Assembly: GCA_025267735.1 (NCBI GenBank)
Contig: CM046303.1
Span: 50,361,403-50,425,402 of the forward strand
Length of the DNA stretch: 64,000 nt
Direction of reading: 5' to 3'
Source of the DNA: Mactra quadrangularis
Lineage: Eukaryota > Mollusca > Bivalvia > Venerida > Mactridae
Each line of letters begins with the position of its first letter. Position 1 is the stretch's first letter. Below, piece after piece: positions 37,579 to 51,125 of this stretch. The position numbers and the translations under genes are program-made. The notes below the pieces were generated by a model. That model did no database searches, was not told the origin of the DNA, and saw only the letters and a list, made by a program, of their open reading frames with translations.

Positions 37579-40500
37579 AATTAGATAAAGGCTCATTAGT
37601 GTATTTCTATAAACATATCTTAAGATTTAATCTTAGATTTAATTGTTTTGTCCATAATGCTTCGCATATGTCTTTTCCAAATTGCATTACAACAATCATG
37701 ACTAATAACATTATCATGCAATGATGTTTGACTCTTTAGCTTAAAGTTAATGAGTCGGGTTAGATGATCTTCTGACGAATCATGTTGTACAAATTAAAAG
37801 TGATTTAGAGCGTTTAATGACCATTTCGATCTGGATATTTCCTGGATAATAACTCCAGAGCTATGCATATCTGTACCATTGTGACTTCAAGTTGCATACA
37901 TAAGCAGTAAGGTATTGATATGCGTTGTCAATTGCAAGTGATACATCATGACCAGACATTCATAAGCTATTGTCTTTTTTCCTATTACATGGCAGTAGCT
38001 GAGACAAATAACAATAAATTAACGTACTATTTGTCCCTAAAGAAATCAGACATGTTCATTTCTGTATTGCAATCACTGTCTATACTTTGCCTTAAAGCTA
38101 CTTCATTATTTTCTCTTAATGTAGCAATAAAAATAATAATACATATGCTAAAGTTTAAAACTCTTCTTAGAGATTTAGTTAGAATGATCAAAGTGATGTC
38201 TTAATGGAATACCTAACAAGTGGATACTTGATACAATTATGTTCATTGATACAGACAGTTCACTTACAGTATTAGGTTGTTGGCATTTCGGAACCAGTTC
38301 TATGTCAGTGCAAGTGTCACCTTAATGTGTTATATTGCGAAATTGTATACAAATATTTTAACACTAGAAAATAACGTTACAAAATTAATTGGTCTAGTTC
38401 ACATGCTTTAATAAAGTTGTTAATTTTTGTATCACGTTCACCAGATTTGTTAGCAACTAGTTTATGCCATTTGAAGATTATTAAAATAAGTTAATTTTAT
38501 TTACTATTAAGACACATTCATGACCATTAACCGCCTTTCTGTAAGGTCGTTCCGCGGGTATCAGCAACACTTTTTTACGAAAAAAAAATTTCTAATTCTA
38601 AATCAAGTTCACCTATATCTTAGTTTGCTCAGCCTGATACATTTAACCTAGTGACATTTACCACATGTATGAGTGAAAGCAAGTCACATTAATTTGTGTA
38701 TTGCGTTCACATAAACTGAACAAAATTAGTTTTGTCGTCTTTGCAGATTAATTTGCAGGGTATATATAGTAATATCACTTCTTGATTATAAAACCTTTGA
38801 ATGTTCTTAGGTTATATGTCATGAAGCACAAGTTCGTTCAATTGATAATGTAACGGACAACAGTGCCAGAGTTTTTGTTGCAGTAATAAAATAACATCCA
38901 GTCAAATTATGTAATAATCGATAGTTCGTATTACATTTCATTTAACGCATTTAGACGTTTGTTACTGAAATTGTACTAGAATTAACATTGATAACAATTG
39001 CGATACCACCGGTACGGTTTTAAAAACTTGTTACTGCAATGAAATACCAGGAATATTCACTCTTTCTGTTAAAATTAAATATATCAGATTGAACTGCTTC
39101 AGTAATTTAATGTTACATCTATTGATTTGACGCATTATTATTAAATGTGTATGTTTCAAACGGTCAACAATTATTCCACTTTAAAACTAGCTGATATCAC
39201 TATGCGATCTTAAGAATCGATATTTTTAACTTAATATCATTGACAACCATGGCTGCTAATAGTGACGGTAGGAAGATTAAAAATGTCAGAGATTTTGTAG
39301 TAATCATGATAAATCAGTAAAAGAGATTTTATCAGACACTAAATCTGAATAATTACCTCATACTTTTGTAGCAGTAAATAAAAGTATGTGCTATTGAACT
39401 GAACAATACGCAATAAATCGCACCGAATACTCCAGTCTATATGAAGACCATTAAATTAACGTTGCATTGTTGCCACCAAATTGTCCGTAAAGTATTTCCA
39501 ATTAAAATATATAATTGGTGTCTAAGCCAAATATTGTTCACCCAAACAAACATACAGATATATAATTGTAAATATAATGTACAAAATGAAATATTTTCAA
39601 TGCAAACAGAATCTCTACTAACCCAAAAAATGCAAAACAATTTTTCGAGAAAGAAATTAAATAGATTTTTATGCATAACTAAAAAGTATTTACTGAGTCA
39701 TTAGTATTTCTGTTATGTTTTTATTTGTGATTCATATAAACAAAATATGTTTTTCCACTGATTGTGATACAACATACATGTTCATAACTTAAACATTCGT
39801 TCAATTGATATATTTTGAAAAGTGGTATTTATGAAACGCACATCAATGAAAAACATTTGTCAATAAAAATACTAGGATTTTAATAATAAGAATATCTGTG
39901 TCACGGTTGATATATGTAATGTAATATATGTTCGATTCCGAAGTCATGTTATATATACTTTTTGTATCTTTTATATAAAATGTTTAAATTTTAATAGTTT
40001 TTTTCTTGATATAACTTTCAATTGCTAATGTCGTTAAAAACTATGAAAAATAACCATAAAATATTCTTCTTAATGTTATACATGATTAAGATAATATACG
40101 AATGTGTCCATGATGTGTTAAAACGGTACTTGTATGCTACTCTGCGATTTAAATGGCTGAGATAAAATTTCTTATTTTGAATTGTATTGTTGCGCAACGT
40201 TTATTTGGTAATAAACCGGTGTTACATTCACTAAACAAAATGATATTTACATAGATTTTGCCTTGTTGAAATCCTGAACAATCGAAGAACTGGTTTTTAT
40301 TGAATAATACATTCAGTATTACCTATTTCATTTATGAATTTAGGGAAATTGGCAGAAAATAATCGTGAGTCTCGAAATCTAATTTCATTGTTCTATTTAT
40401 TTTCACTTTTTTCATTAATATTAATTATACGTTATTACACCAACATTACATACGTAAAACTAACTGAAGGATTTTTAATCAATAAGAATAATAAACAACT

Positions 40501-42483
40501 GAGAACATTGTATTGCTTTTACTGAATATGGAACAGTAATTGGACAAGTATGAACTATACGTAAAGTAATTTCAGTGTATACGAACTAATATGAATGAAA
40601 TATGAAACAACAAGAATATAAAATACGATAAATGTCCACCTCGGGTGTGTATGGTCAATAATTGTCTGAAACTTTGTAACCTGTAACCTTAAAGTCACGA
40701 ATTAACAGCATATTGATATACAGTCTAGCAATATTAACATGAGCTTTAACTACTACAATTGCTTTATCAGAGTTAAACCCTCAATTACCAGATAACCCAG
40801 ATTCCAAATGAAATTAAAACGCCGTGTTTTAATTGTAGCCAAACATGAAACATCAATTGAAACTTGAATTGTTTTAGTATTTATACTCGTGATATCAACT
40901 TGTTTTATAATGTGAACTCATACATAGTGAATTCAAATCATTCATTAAATATTAATGGCTACAGTTTGCATACCACATACCATGTACTCAACTTTATCTG
41001 TTTATTGGTGATCATTTTAACTGAAAATGTAATCGGTAAAATCTAACTAATGTAGGTATCTCCCACCAGACAGATTGCCACCAGTAAAAGTCACACAAAG
41101 TTCATCATTGAATGTGCTTTCTATAGTTGGATTATTAACCAAAACATTCGTTCTGATTTGAGTCGTAAAGGATTATTGTTGTATTACATTTTGAGGGTGA
41201 AAGACAACTGTAAATGAAAATTCTTGGACTTAAATAATTAATTTAACTGTGTCACGATTTTGATATACATGTATGTAATGTAAATTATGTTCGATTTCGA
41301 AACGTCATGTTTCCTTTACAATATTACTTTGTAAACAAATATCAGTTCATTAAAGATTCTGTTTAAAATATTGTTAATGAAAGTTTTCTGTCAGGTGTGT
41401 TTCAATGCAAAGAATTATTTGAACACTGATATACCCTTTCTACATTTTGGTAAGTACATTCTTGTTTTGTAACTCTGTGATTTAGTGATTAGAGTTGATT
41501 ACTTTGAAACGTTACATATATATCAAACAGACTACTATGGTTTTAACGGCATAAGTAAATATGCTATGTCCAATTACGTGTGTAATTAGAAAGACATTGT
41601 TATGCTTATAATAAGTGGTCGATACCTTTCAAGTAGCTATTGCATCCAAATCAAGATAAAACTATTAACGTTATCGAATTCATGACATGTGCCATTTTAA
41701 TCCAGTCAACGTGCTGGCAATGACAAAAAACAACTATAAAAGGATAACAACTCTGAAAAAAATATCTCATAACAATCTATTCTATTGCATTATAAATGAC
41801 TAAAAACAGGTCTAAAGCAAAATTCAATTAAAATTTGATATCAGATAATATCTTTACACTCTTAGAATTGCTATATTGTAAAGTGCAAGTATGCTATGAA
41901 GAAGAATTCAATTATAACTTCACAAGGACTTTCTCTAAAATCATTCAATTTCATTTTATTACTATAATTTAGGAGAACGTAAATCTCATACATGTAAAAT
42001 CTGATACATCGATGTTTCTGTACTACTTATTAGAATTTTTCTAATTTTATTTATCCTTAATACAGTGCTTGTAAAACTGTAAGGCCGAGTTTTCGTCATA
42101 CTGATCGTAAAAAAAGCCTCAAACCATTATTTAACTGCACTCACTGTGTTCGTAGAATGCATATCTTATGATTATATTGAAATAGAATTCTGAAAATGTC
42201 ATTGAACTTTCCCATATTTATGTCTGGAATTATTTCGCAGTTTATATTCATTCGTTTGAATAACACAAATATTTAAATCAGTTTCTGCCATTTCAGTCAT
42301 GATTTCACTTACAATAAAAGTTTGATAAATTCCTGTAAATCAATGTTATTGTAGTTTATAGAATTTCAAGACGTCATACATTGCCATATTCTCCAGCAAC
42401 ATGCATATTATGTTGATTTACAATATTTGACATCATCGGTAAGTCATTGAATAACATGTAGGGATAATATTAATAGTAAAGAC
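37579..42483. other. A+T-rich intergenic DNA with old internal duplication, no supported gene
   Basis: The stretch at about 39890-39950 (TGTGTCACGGTTGATATA…GTTCGATTCCGAAGTCATG) is similar to 41247-41310 (TGTGTCACGATTTTGATATA…GTTCGATTTCGAAACGTCATG), spaced ~1.35 kb apart. Nothing else is recognisable. The frame at 37920-38204 (94 codons) has no motif. Confidence 0.45.
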
Positions 42484-42779
42484 ACCCGGGTCGATAGCGC
42501 AGTTGGTAGCGCGCCGGAATTTGGTATCTCGTGTCCCAAAGGGGGTACGAGTTCGAATCCTACCCGGGGATGTTATACCCTTCCACGAAAATTTGACTAT
42601 AATGTCAAATTTCCTCCATTGATTAGATAATATGGAGAAGTTTCTGGCTTTGTTGAAGGGTAGGTGAGTACTGGTTATAGATAAGGGTTCAGGAAAGCTA
42701 AGTTAGGTGCGCTGGACGCCGTAAAATGACATAAATTGTGTTGACACGGCGTTAAACCCAGTAAAAAATAAAAATAAAT
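42484..42779 (+). mobile_element. SINE family A, plus-strand copy
   Basis: The head CCCGGGTCGATAGCGCAGTTGG with GAGTTCGAATCCTAC (box B) is followed by the body 'CCTCCATTGATTAGATAATA', 'GGTGAGTACTGGTTATAGAT', 'GGAAAGCTAAGTTAGGTGCG' and the end TTGACACGGCGTTAAACCC, with an A-rich tail of AAAAATAAAAATAAA. Head, body and end match the reverse complement of 12299-12586 closely. No clean target-site duplication was found. Confidence 0.88.
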
Positions 42780-44731
42780 GGTAACATATCGTGATGTAGC
42801 TCATTTAACAATATACAGCAATTCTTTCAAAAATGTTCGTATTTTCTACAGTTGAATAAAACCATTTGTCGATTTTGAAGAGTCTCACAAATTCAAAACT
42901 AATTATTTCATGACCTGATGCTTAACGGCTGGTTTGACATTTTTTATATCTGAAAATATTTTTAAATGGTATTTTAACCGGGTTTGATTGTTAGTTCTAT
43001 CAATTAATGTGATTACAAAAGTTAAAAGTTAAAGTCAAAAGTTAATATTATATCGAGTTGCCATCGTTTCACTAAGTAGCAATGGTGTATTCTTTCTATT
43101 TATGTTTGATTTAATGAAATATGCTTGTCTGCCTTTGAGAAAAGAAGAAAGTACACCCATTCAATTATAAGTGTAAGCCCCATTTGTCTCATATTGAGAA
43201 AGTTATTGACATAATAATACTGAACAAAAAAGTACATTGTAAGAACCTAGTACACTCTGTCATTAAAGTGATACCATAAGCTTATTACAGTGTATCTGCT
43301 TACTTGAAAATAAGCTTAAAAGTATGTCCAAAATTGACTTTGGAAAAATGTTTAATGACGAGTAAACAGTTGAATATTTTCAATGACAGTAAATCTCACT
43401 GTTAGATATGTATCATGGAGTCAAAATAGCAACGCATAGAGGGCGTCGTCACCACATCAAACATAAAATCTAGTCTTAACACATGTAGTTATGTATTTAT
43501 TTCAGTCTTTTTACGTGGAGAATATCATGTTATCCTGATTAAGCAAGTTAGGTACATGGCGTTACATGCTGATAATGCTTAAACAGCACATTTGTAATTG
43601 TGTATCAATTTATGTTTAAGATTTAAACGACATAATAACTTATGTATGTTATATTATCCACGATGAACAATTTATTGAAAAAACATTACTAGATCATAAA
43701 ATTTCGTTTGGCATTTATTTAGCTTCTTTTTTGAGGGATTGCATTTGTGCTAGTGCTGTTATATGTTTTTTATTATCTGTTCACATCTTTTAATATAATT
43801 GTACATATACAGATCTCTATGTTTCATATCTCGAATGCATCAAATTCATCTTCCAGACAATGCCTTCCATAAACATGTACGCACGAAAACATTTTTTTCA
43901 AAACCTGACATTTAAGCATTCGAAGAAATGTCTGACGCGTAATTTTATGTGTTGCTGAAAGCTATTTTAAAATTATAATGTCCAAATTTCATATATCGAG
44001 AAGCAATTGAATTGTTATATCACATATATTTTAAGTACTGAAGGGATAGTTAATAGTAAAACAAAATCTTTTAAAAAGACAATGATACGTATTAACTACA
44101 TTAGTTACTTTCTAATATAATACAAAAGTGAAATATGGAAAGTTTTTATAAATATATATACAAAGTAATTATTTGTTCTCTGAATAGCTATTGCTACATA
44201 ATAACTAAGCACGAGAAACAGAAAAATTATTGTGTTAAGCTCGGGATGTTAACCTTCACCTAAAAGAATCGAATGAGATTTTAGGAAGTTATAAACGTTA
44301 TGATACAAAACGAAATACAATAAAACAGACTCAGTTTTAATTGTTGTGCTGCCCTGGCAATATAGACAATTCTAACATAGGCACGTGCGTTTTCACTCTT
44401 TATTCAATGTGACGTCATCTATGCTTTATTATTCAACAAAGTATAGCTCGTGACGGCCGTTGAAATTTTACTCCCCACGTTAAATGCGCAAAGCCGAAAA
44501 TGGCGACCGAGTTTATAAGGGTTGACTTTTACAATTTGGTTTCTATTCTATAATTAAGATTTTAATATTTTTTGTTCGGAATAAGAAACACCTATCCGTG
44601 AGAATTGTGTAAATAAATGCTATTTTCGGCCTTTGCACTGGGGTGGATTTCAACAGCATGACGTTTCTGACAGTTAAAAATAGTTCTATAAATATATCTT
44701 TTCTACGGATGTATTTTACGATGTTAGAATC
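42780..44731. other. A+T-rich intergenic DNA, no supported gene
   Basis: Nothing supported. The 44.40-44.52-kb part is somewhat richer in G+C and contains GTGACGTCAT and 'AAAATGGCGACCGAG', but no exon or promoter can be defined. Confidence 0.45.
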
Positions 44732-44901
44732 GAAATAACTTACAGTTGTCTATATTTTGTTGTCTTACAAAATATAGGCACTCGTTTGATGCGCTTATTA
44801 AATCACTCGTGCTAAAGCACTCGTGATTTAATCATACGCGCATCACAACTCTTGCCTATATTTTATTAGACAACAAAATATAGACAACTGTAAGTTATTT
44901 C
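44732..44901. mobile_element. 170-bp near-perfect palindrome (hairpin MITE candidate)
   Basis: The left arm starts GAAATAACTTACAGTTGTC and continues through 'TATTTTGTTGTCT' and 'AAAATATAGGCA'. The right arm is its reverse complement, ending GACAACTGTAAGTTATTTC. The centre is a small loop in GTGC-TAAA-GCAC near 44814-44818. Arms are ~83 bp with few mismatches, including CACTCGT motifs close to the loop. Such a foldback could be a MITE or a collapsed inverted duplication. No target-site duplication was seen. Confidence 0.7.
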
Positions 44902-45575
44902 TTAAGTTAAATACGTTAAAAGGCTCTATCAATGTGGTTTATCATACCCCAGGCTAATGTTGGTAAAGTGATAATCGGTTTCAATTAACATGTTTGGAAA
45001 TATGTATCCACCAATGAATATATTACTTTTTATCTGAATTATCTTCCTTGTACCATGTTAATATTTACGCATGTGTAAATATGTCTTCTATGAGTAACAT
45101 TGCATTAATATACAGTAATAAGATCATTTACAGTTACATAATTATATCACGTACAAACTCTGCTTACATTTTAAGCCCCAATGTGACTTCAGGTAGATAA
45201 TGTCGTATTTGTGCAACCTCTTAAACTACTTTAAATAAGTTGTTTCAGTCCAGACGCTTCAGTTAATGACGTTTGCTATAGACTTTACTAAAACAGTACC
45301 AATGTAATGTTTCAATCTATAATTTATCAAAACGGTTTAATATAAGTACATCTGCTAATCCCAATCAAGAGTTATTGTTATGTAAATGAGAAAGAACATG
45401 TATTGATATTTGTTACGTCTTTTTTCATAGTCTTAAAGTTTCTTTGTAACATATTTAGATTCCTGATTTTAAGGAGATGTTCTTTGTTATAAAGTAACGT
45501 AAGGTAGTCAAGAATAATGATCTGTTATTCCTGACCATGTGATTGTATGTAGCCTGTGATATTACCTTTATATAA
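44902..45575. other. A+T-rich intergenic DNA, no supported gene
   Basis: Nothing recognised. Confidence 0.45.
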
Positions 45576-45587
45576 GGTAAACAATAT

Positions 45588-45788
45588 TGGTTTGTTTGTT
45601 TTGGTTTTACGGCGCACCAACACAGAAAGGTCATATCGCGCCGAAAGCAATTATTGATACTATTAATTTAATCGATATTAATGATTTGAAGTCCTATATT
45701 TTATTATATATATTTATTTCCTTCAAAAAGTTAAGTATTGCAAATGATGTTACTGACTCAAAAAGTTCTTTAAGTGAGTTAACCTTAT
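45588..45788 (-). mobile_element. 5'-truncated LINE (non-LTR retrotransposon) 3' end
   Basis: On the minus strand the fragment encodes the last ~26 codons of an ORF2-like protein (…LKELFESV…ILNFLKEI…YNKI, stop TAG), a C-terminus of the kind seen in Jockey-like LINEs. A 3' UTR follows, with CGGCGCGATATGACC and TGCGCCGTAAAACC, and the tail AAAACAAACAAACC. A perfect 12-bp target-site duplication GGTAAACAATAT lies at 45576-45587 and 45789-45800. It is dead on arrival by 5' truncation. The UTR is shared with 28581-28634 and 50275-50526. Confidence 0.88.
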
Positions 45789-45800
45789 GGTAAACAATAT

Positions 45801-46429
45801 ATGTTTCATCCTACATAATGGAAATATCACTATTTTTGCATAATTGCTTTAATTGCATTGACTAGATAAACAATATTACTACTTCGTGCACCATATTATA
45901 CCATTCCATAAAAGTGTATCTGCCGACGATACTAAATTCCCTTTTTTCCTATATCTCAATAAATGAAATGACAAATGGTCATAAATATTGATATCTCCAG
46001 CTTGCGCTCAATCAATCATAACAAATAGCCATCAAATGTTAATTATATTCAGAATAATGCTCAGAAGACATCGAGTCATCATAAAGTTAGTAATTCATCC
46101 GTAAAAGACGTTGATAAGTTGAACATATGCAAATATGTTCTCGAATTTAGAATAGACAGTAAAATAAATAAGAATAAAACGGACGATCTCCTAAATAAGC
46201 TTAATATTTGAGTCATGGTTTCATAAAGTAGGTTATCTCTAAATATTAACGAATTTCGAAGGATTGCCACCTTGGAAACGTTTAGTAGATACTCCTCAAA
46301 TTCAGGCAAATCCAATTGATTCCAATAACAAAACTCGGATAACAGCAGTAATGCCATCCTGTCAATTAAATCGAATATTGCATACAAATCATACACATAA
46401 TGTTATCTGGTGCATGTTGAGACATTATA
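45801..46429. other. A+T-rich DNA flanking a decayed repeat
   Basis: A minus-strand frame of 105 codons (46079-46396) begins with GTG and lies just downstream, on that strand, of the relic at 46430-46740. It might be part of the same decayed coding region, but a stop (TAA at 46403-46405) and a frame change separate them. No domain is recognised. Confidence 0.35.
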
Positions 46430-46740
46430 CTGTGCCTTGGTGCTGACAACGTCATTAGTATCAATGACATTACCGATTATTTAGTGGAATGGAACATTTA
46501 ACCAGTTTTTATGAGATATTGGATCGTGTTCTCCATCAGTAAAATTCAACTGCAGGTTCTTTGTTGGAAGTCCAAATATTTTGATGTGACCGGGACGAAG
46601 GATAACAGTTTTAAATGCTACGTTTATAAAAATATTGGGAGATGTTTTAAAATGGTCCCTATTTAATGTCAATTATATTAAAAAATTGGACATCGACATG
46701 GCCTCAATTTTGACAAGCAAGTAGAATGTTTCATCAATGT
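46430..46740 (-). pseudogene. Relic copy A of an unrecognised coding-like repeat family
   Basis: On the minus strand, 46481-46672 reads for 63 codons, including …KTSPNIF…, VILRPGHIKIFGLPTKNLQL and NFTDGEHDPIS. The copy at 53670-53985 reads KKSPHVF…, IVPGTNIILRLCGLPTENMQ and VNNTD in the matching place. At DNA level the block TGTGCCTTGGT(G/A)(C/T)TGACAA is shared too. Frames are broken on both sides. The protein family is not recognised; the pattern PG…GLPT.N.Q.N.TD is all that can be described. Confidence 0.45.
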
Positions 46741-47309
46741 GATGTTTAAATGCTCGGTGAAGAGGTAATCTCAAATTAGTCAAATGTTTGACGAGATATT
46801 GAGTCTGGTGATAATGGATCTTATCGTCATTTCACTATTATAACGATTGTGAGACTGATTCCTTTTAACAGTTTGATAATACACAGTTTGCAAACACATA
46901 TTTACTATTTCATGGATTTTGCTACTTTTGAATGCAAAATCAATGCAAATATGTAGTATTGTTTCAATAAATGCCAAATTGAATCTCAGTGAATCAGAAC
47001 CAAAATTGAAAGTCTAGAAATTGGCATGTTATGTCAAAGTTAATGGTTTTATCAAATGTCAAATACAATTTCATGACTTTATGATCCTGTATCAAAATAT
47101 ATTGGATCGTAAATATGGAATTTGCTATCAACTTAAATTACCTTTTCATGATCGCTGAATAAAATCTAGTGAACATATGAATAAGCAGCGGAGTGAGTTT
47201 TGATCGAGGATAAACAACGCTGAGATATAATCAGTGATTGTTTTACCAGATACGATACAAAACCATTGCATACTGTTTTTCGAAAAAAATATAAATACTT
47301 TATATATAT

Positions 47310-47960
47310 TATTCGAAGAATCAGTTTAATGATCATTTTGCTAGAATTAGCTTTTTACTGACGAATTTGTAAAACCGAGTGCTTACATGTTATTTGTTAT
47401 CTGTTTAAAAAATAGCTTGTTAAGAACAAAATTAATGTCAATGACCACTTAATAAGTCAATTAAGTCAGTAAAATGCACATCCTTTTCATCTGACACGTC
47501 TATATAAGTATATTTGGTCTTACAAGATAAAAACAATCGTAACAACTTGATTGCTGTTATGAAAATTATCACGCATATCAAAATGACGTCATACTGAAGG
47601 TAAATCGTCTATGTGCATTCCATTAGTTATAGTATAATGTTGATTGCTGACAAATGAATGATGGTTGGTTTTCGTGGACACACTACTATGTAAAACGTAT
47701 ACATATATCTTTGATTTGCGTATCTTGCCGGAGCCAAACGCTTGTTGTTGACAAATATAATGATTATTTTGCGTGACTACTCTAGTAAGATGATTTGTAA
47801 AATTTTGATAATGCAAAAACAATCACAGATTACTTTCACGAAACTTCATCATAATTCGTTATCGATAATTCGATATTTCAAATCAAACTCCTAGATGTTC
47901 AACGATATTTCCCTAATTTGGTTTCGTTTTATAATTAATAACTACTATATTTATTTCATA
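47310..47960. repeat. Duplicated segment, copy 1 (without the LINE)
   Basis: This stretch matches 50527-51125 in order, e.g. 'GTCAATGACCACTTAATAAG', 'CTGAAGGTAAATCGTCTA', and a run from 'GCATTCCATTAGTTATAG' through 'TTGATTGCTGACAAATGAAT' to 'AACGCTTGTTGTTGACAAAT'. It contains CAGTTTAATGAT at about 47324, the unoccupied version of the LINE target site at 50.27/50.53 kb. No intact gene. Confidence 0.8.
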
Positions 47961-50220
47961 AAATGTTGTTTTATGGTGTTGTTTACGGCACTGGCACAGT
48001 CTATAGCGCAGTTCACTTTTTGTCGCACATTTTTGCAATTTTATTCAAAATAAGTTTCCTTTCGTCTGATAAAATTACCATTGCAATGTATACGCCAACA
48101 ATTGATTAGTTTGCATAAGAATAACATAAATTAATTAGAACACTTAACATGTTTTTAAAACTGACGATGTCATTTAATGAATGTAAAGCCGGTCAGTTCG
48201 TTGACTAAATAAGTGGCTACATGTAACACCATGTGCGTTAAAGATTTAGTTTTTTCGATTTTAGCACAGAAACATAGTTAGCAGGATGTGACATCAGTGA
48301 AGCTTTATCATCACTGTAGGACATGTGTTTAAAAGTAATAGTTTTAAACAGAATTTCTCATCATATAAAGCACATTATGTCTCTGTCCGAACACGAACAA
48401 AATCTTGTCCTAAAAGATTATATTTAACACCGCTTTGTGCGACCATAATTTATATCTTAAAATAGTAAAGCTGTGTGATGAATTGTAATCAGTCTCAATG
48501 CCACGGAGATGTCGATTACTGCGTTCATTTCGTGCATTTCCAATCTGCACAAAAATGCATTGATTGCAACAAAAACAACTTAAGACATTGAAAGTAATGT
48601 TTCTATTACTTCTAGTTACTCTTTAAAGTAATGACCTGTATAAAATGTTTCTTTAAGATCATTTTGAAAAAAAAACTGTACCATGAAATTATCATCGATC
48701 ATGTTTTAAAACAAGTCATTAATCTTTATATTCCGGCCACCGTCGCACAATTAAAGAAATATGCAACGAAATCAACTTAGTAATGATCAATCACAAAGCT
48801 CGATAACGCTCTATATCATATCCCATCAATAACGTCTTACGTTAGTCGCAACTTTTATTCACCACAAGATAGACACGCATTCCGGTTTTGATTAGTTAGA
48901 AAAGTCCAGCAATATCACGAATGGCATACGGCAATTAAACGTGTCCATGATTTATGGACATAAAACTACAGAAAACATCCGGAATTACTTCTAGTTTACT
49001 TTGATACGTCCATGGGTGATGATGTACTGTTTTAAATCAACCATATGTCCATTAGCTAGAAAAGTTTTTTGAAGACATATCATTATGGCTTAACATCGTA
49101 TGTTTGATGTTAAGAGAAAATATTAAACCTATTCTGAATATGATGAGTTATTGCATTGAGTCCTGATATGCTCATAATTAATAAAATGATTGATTGATTA
49201 AATTATTAGTCACTAAATGAAAGCGTGCGGGAGTTCCTTAATTGTATTTGCAAGGGCTCGTTGCTAATAACATTCTGTTAGTGCGTGAAAATAAATTGCT
49301 CTACGCAATCAGATTTTCTTGAAGCAAGACAAATAATGTATGACAGTGAATCTGCTGAGTGGATAAAATCTTCTTGTGGTGAGAATCTTTTTTAATTCGC
49401 ATGTGGGTAAGGATAAACGCGTTAAATAACTAGTAAGCTGGCTGTTATTCAGGATATTAAAATCTGTATGGCATATGTTATTTACTGACAACTCAACATA
49501 TTCAGCTTATACATGCAATTTGCAAGGTGTGTCGTTGGTTGTACGATTTTTTATCTAATACGATAAATAAAATGTCATTGCATGTCGTCCATTGCGGATG
49601 TAATCACCAGGATTTGTCCTAAGTGAAGATGCATTTTATTTGCCTAGGGACATGTAGAAATCATTTGTTTTCTCATGCTGTTATTCATGCTAGTACTTTT
49701 ACGAGTACTTTGTTTCGTCTGACACATTATTGGATGATATACAACATAATAAAATTAAATACATTGTACTTCCATAAATGTCTCAAGATCATTGGCACGT
49801 TGAAGGTTGTATAGTAAAAGTGTCATATTATTTGGTACTGAATATAAAGGATAAATAAAGGAGAACATGTCAATTTTTTTTAATTCCAGCATTTAGATTA
49901 ATAACCAAGGAGCTGTTCCGACATTTTGTTTTATAATAGTTTTATAATATTTTGCTAAGGCTTAAAATATTATATACTTACTTTTTTTCGCTTGAAATAT
50001 AAGTAAATATCATTGAAAGTTTATCTGAAAGCTTTGCAGAATATGTTTTGTTTTGACTTCTATATATTTTTATAGCCATGCATTTGTATTATTGGAATAA
50101 AAGTTTCAACTGTTTTGATAGCGGAAACTCAAATAAGAAATTTTGGACAGATGCATTCGTATAGATATTTTATCGTAAAGAAATGCTTTCTCGGATCAAT
50201 GAATATTCGGAAACTTGTTT
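47961..50220. other. A+T-rich intergenic DNA, no supported gene
   Basis: Nothing recognised beyond the flanks of the duplicated segments. Confidence 0.45.
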
Positions 50221-50274
50221 CTTGATGATACCTTTAGATACTACATATTTATGATTTGACGAGACAGTTTAATG

Positions 50275-50526
50275 TTTGTTTGTTTGTTTGTTTGGGTTTT
50301 ACGGCGCATAAACACAAAAAAGTCATATCGCGCCGAAAACATTTGATGATACTATTAATTCAATTGATAATAACGATTTAAAATCCTACCTTAAAATGTT
50401 TGTCACGGATGTATTTAAGATCCTGACAGTCAAGGAGAACGTGTTTTACATTGAAATGCTCGTCACATGGTATACATTCATGTGCTTTCTCTCTTTTGAG
50501 ATGGTATGAATGTGTTAATCTGGTAT
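50275..50526 (-). mobile_element. 5'-truncated LINE fragment with zinc-knuckle-like C-terminal coding relic
   Basis: On the minus strand a ~40-codon relic reads TRLTHSYHLKREKAHECIPC and continues with the pattern C-X2-C-X7-H-X4-C (CIPC…H…C), the CCHC motif near the C-terminus of many Jockey-like ORF2 proteins. The last ~80 bp of coding sequence seen at 45.7 kb are missing, and the shared 3' UTR (CGGCGCGATATGAC … TGCGCCGTAAAACCC) with (CAAA)n tail follows. A perfect 9-bp target-site duplication AGTTTAATG lies at 50266-50274 and 50527-50535. The paralogous locus near 47.32 kb has the empty site. Confidence 0.88.
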
Positions 50527-51125
50527 AGTTTAATGATAATATTGCTAGATTTAGCTTTCTACAGACGAGTTCGTAAAACAGTTAAATGTTATCTATTTCA
50601 AAAAGCTTGTAAAAACAGCATAAATATCAATGACCACTTAATGAGCCAATTAAATCAGTAAGATACACGTCTTCTTCTTCTGACACGTTGATGTAAGCTC
50701 AGTTAGTCTTACAAGATATTGTAACAGCCTAATTGATGATTTGGAAATTTTGTCACGCAAGTCAAAACAGTGTCACACTGAAGGTAAATCGTCTAGACGC
50801 ATTCCATTAGTTATAGTATAATGTTGATTGCTGACAAATGAATGATTATTGGTTTGCGTGGAAATACTAGTATGTAACGTATACAAATATCTGTGATTTG
50901 CTTATCTTGTCGGAACCAAACGCTTGTTGTTAACAAATAATGACCATTTTGCGTGACTACCCTAATAAGAGTTTTTTGATACATCTAAACATTTGCCAAG
51001 TACTATTACGAATTTTCATCATATTTCATTTTATGTTTCATATCAAACTCCGAGCTGTTCAAAGTAATTTGCTTAATTTCTTTTTGTATTATTTTTATCC
51101 GCCACTACAGTTTATTGCATAAAAT
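50527..51125. repeat. Duplicated segment, copy 2 (LINE inserted at its left edge)
   Basis: Partner of 47310-47960, about 3.2 kb away in direct orientation, with roughly 80 percent similarity by eye and small indels. The homology is clear from the AGTTTAATGAT insertion site to about 51080 (ATCAAACTCC…CTGTTCAA). Confidence 0.8.

Noticed and set aside
45587..45793. 68-codon plus-strand frame
   Set aside because: It is the antisense shadow of the LINE 3' end, whose minus-strand reading gives an ORF2-like C-terminus.
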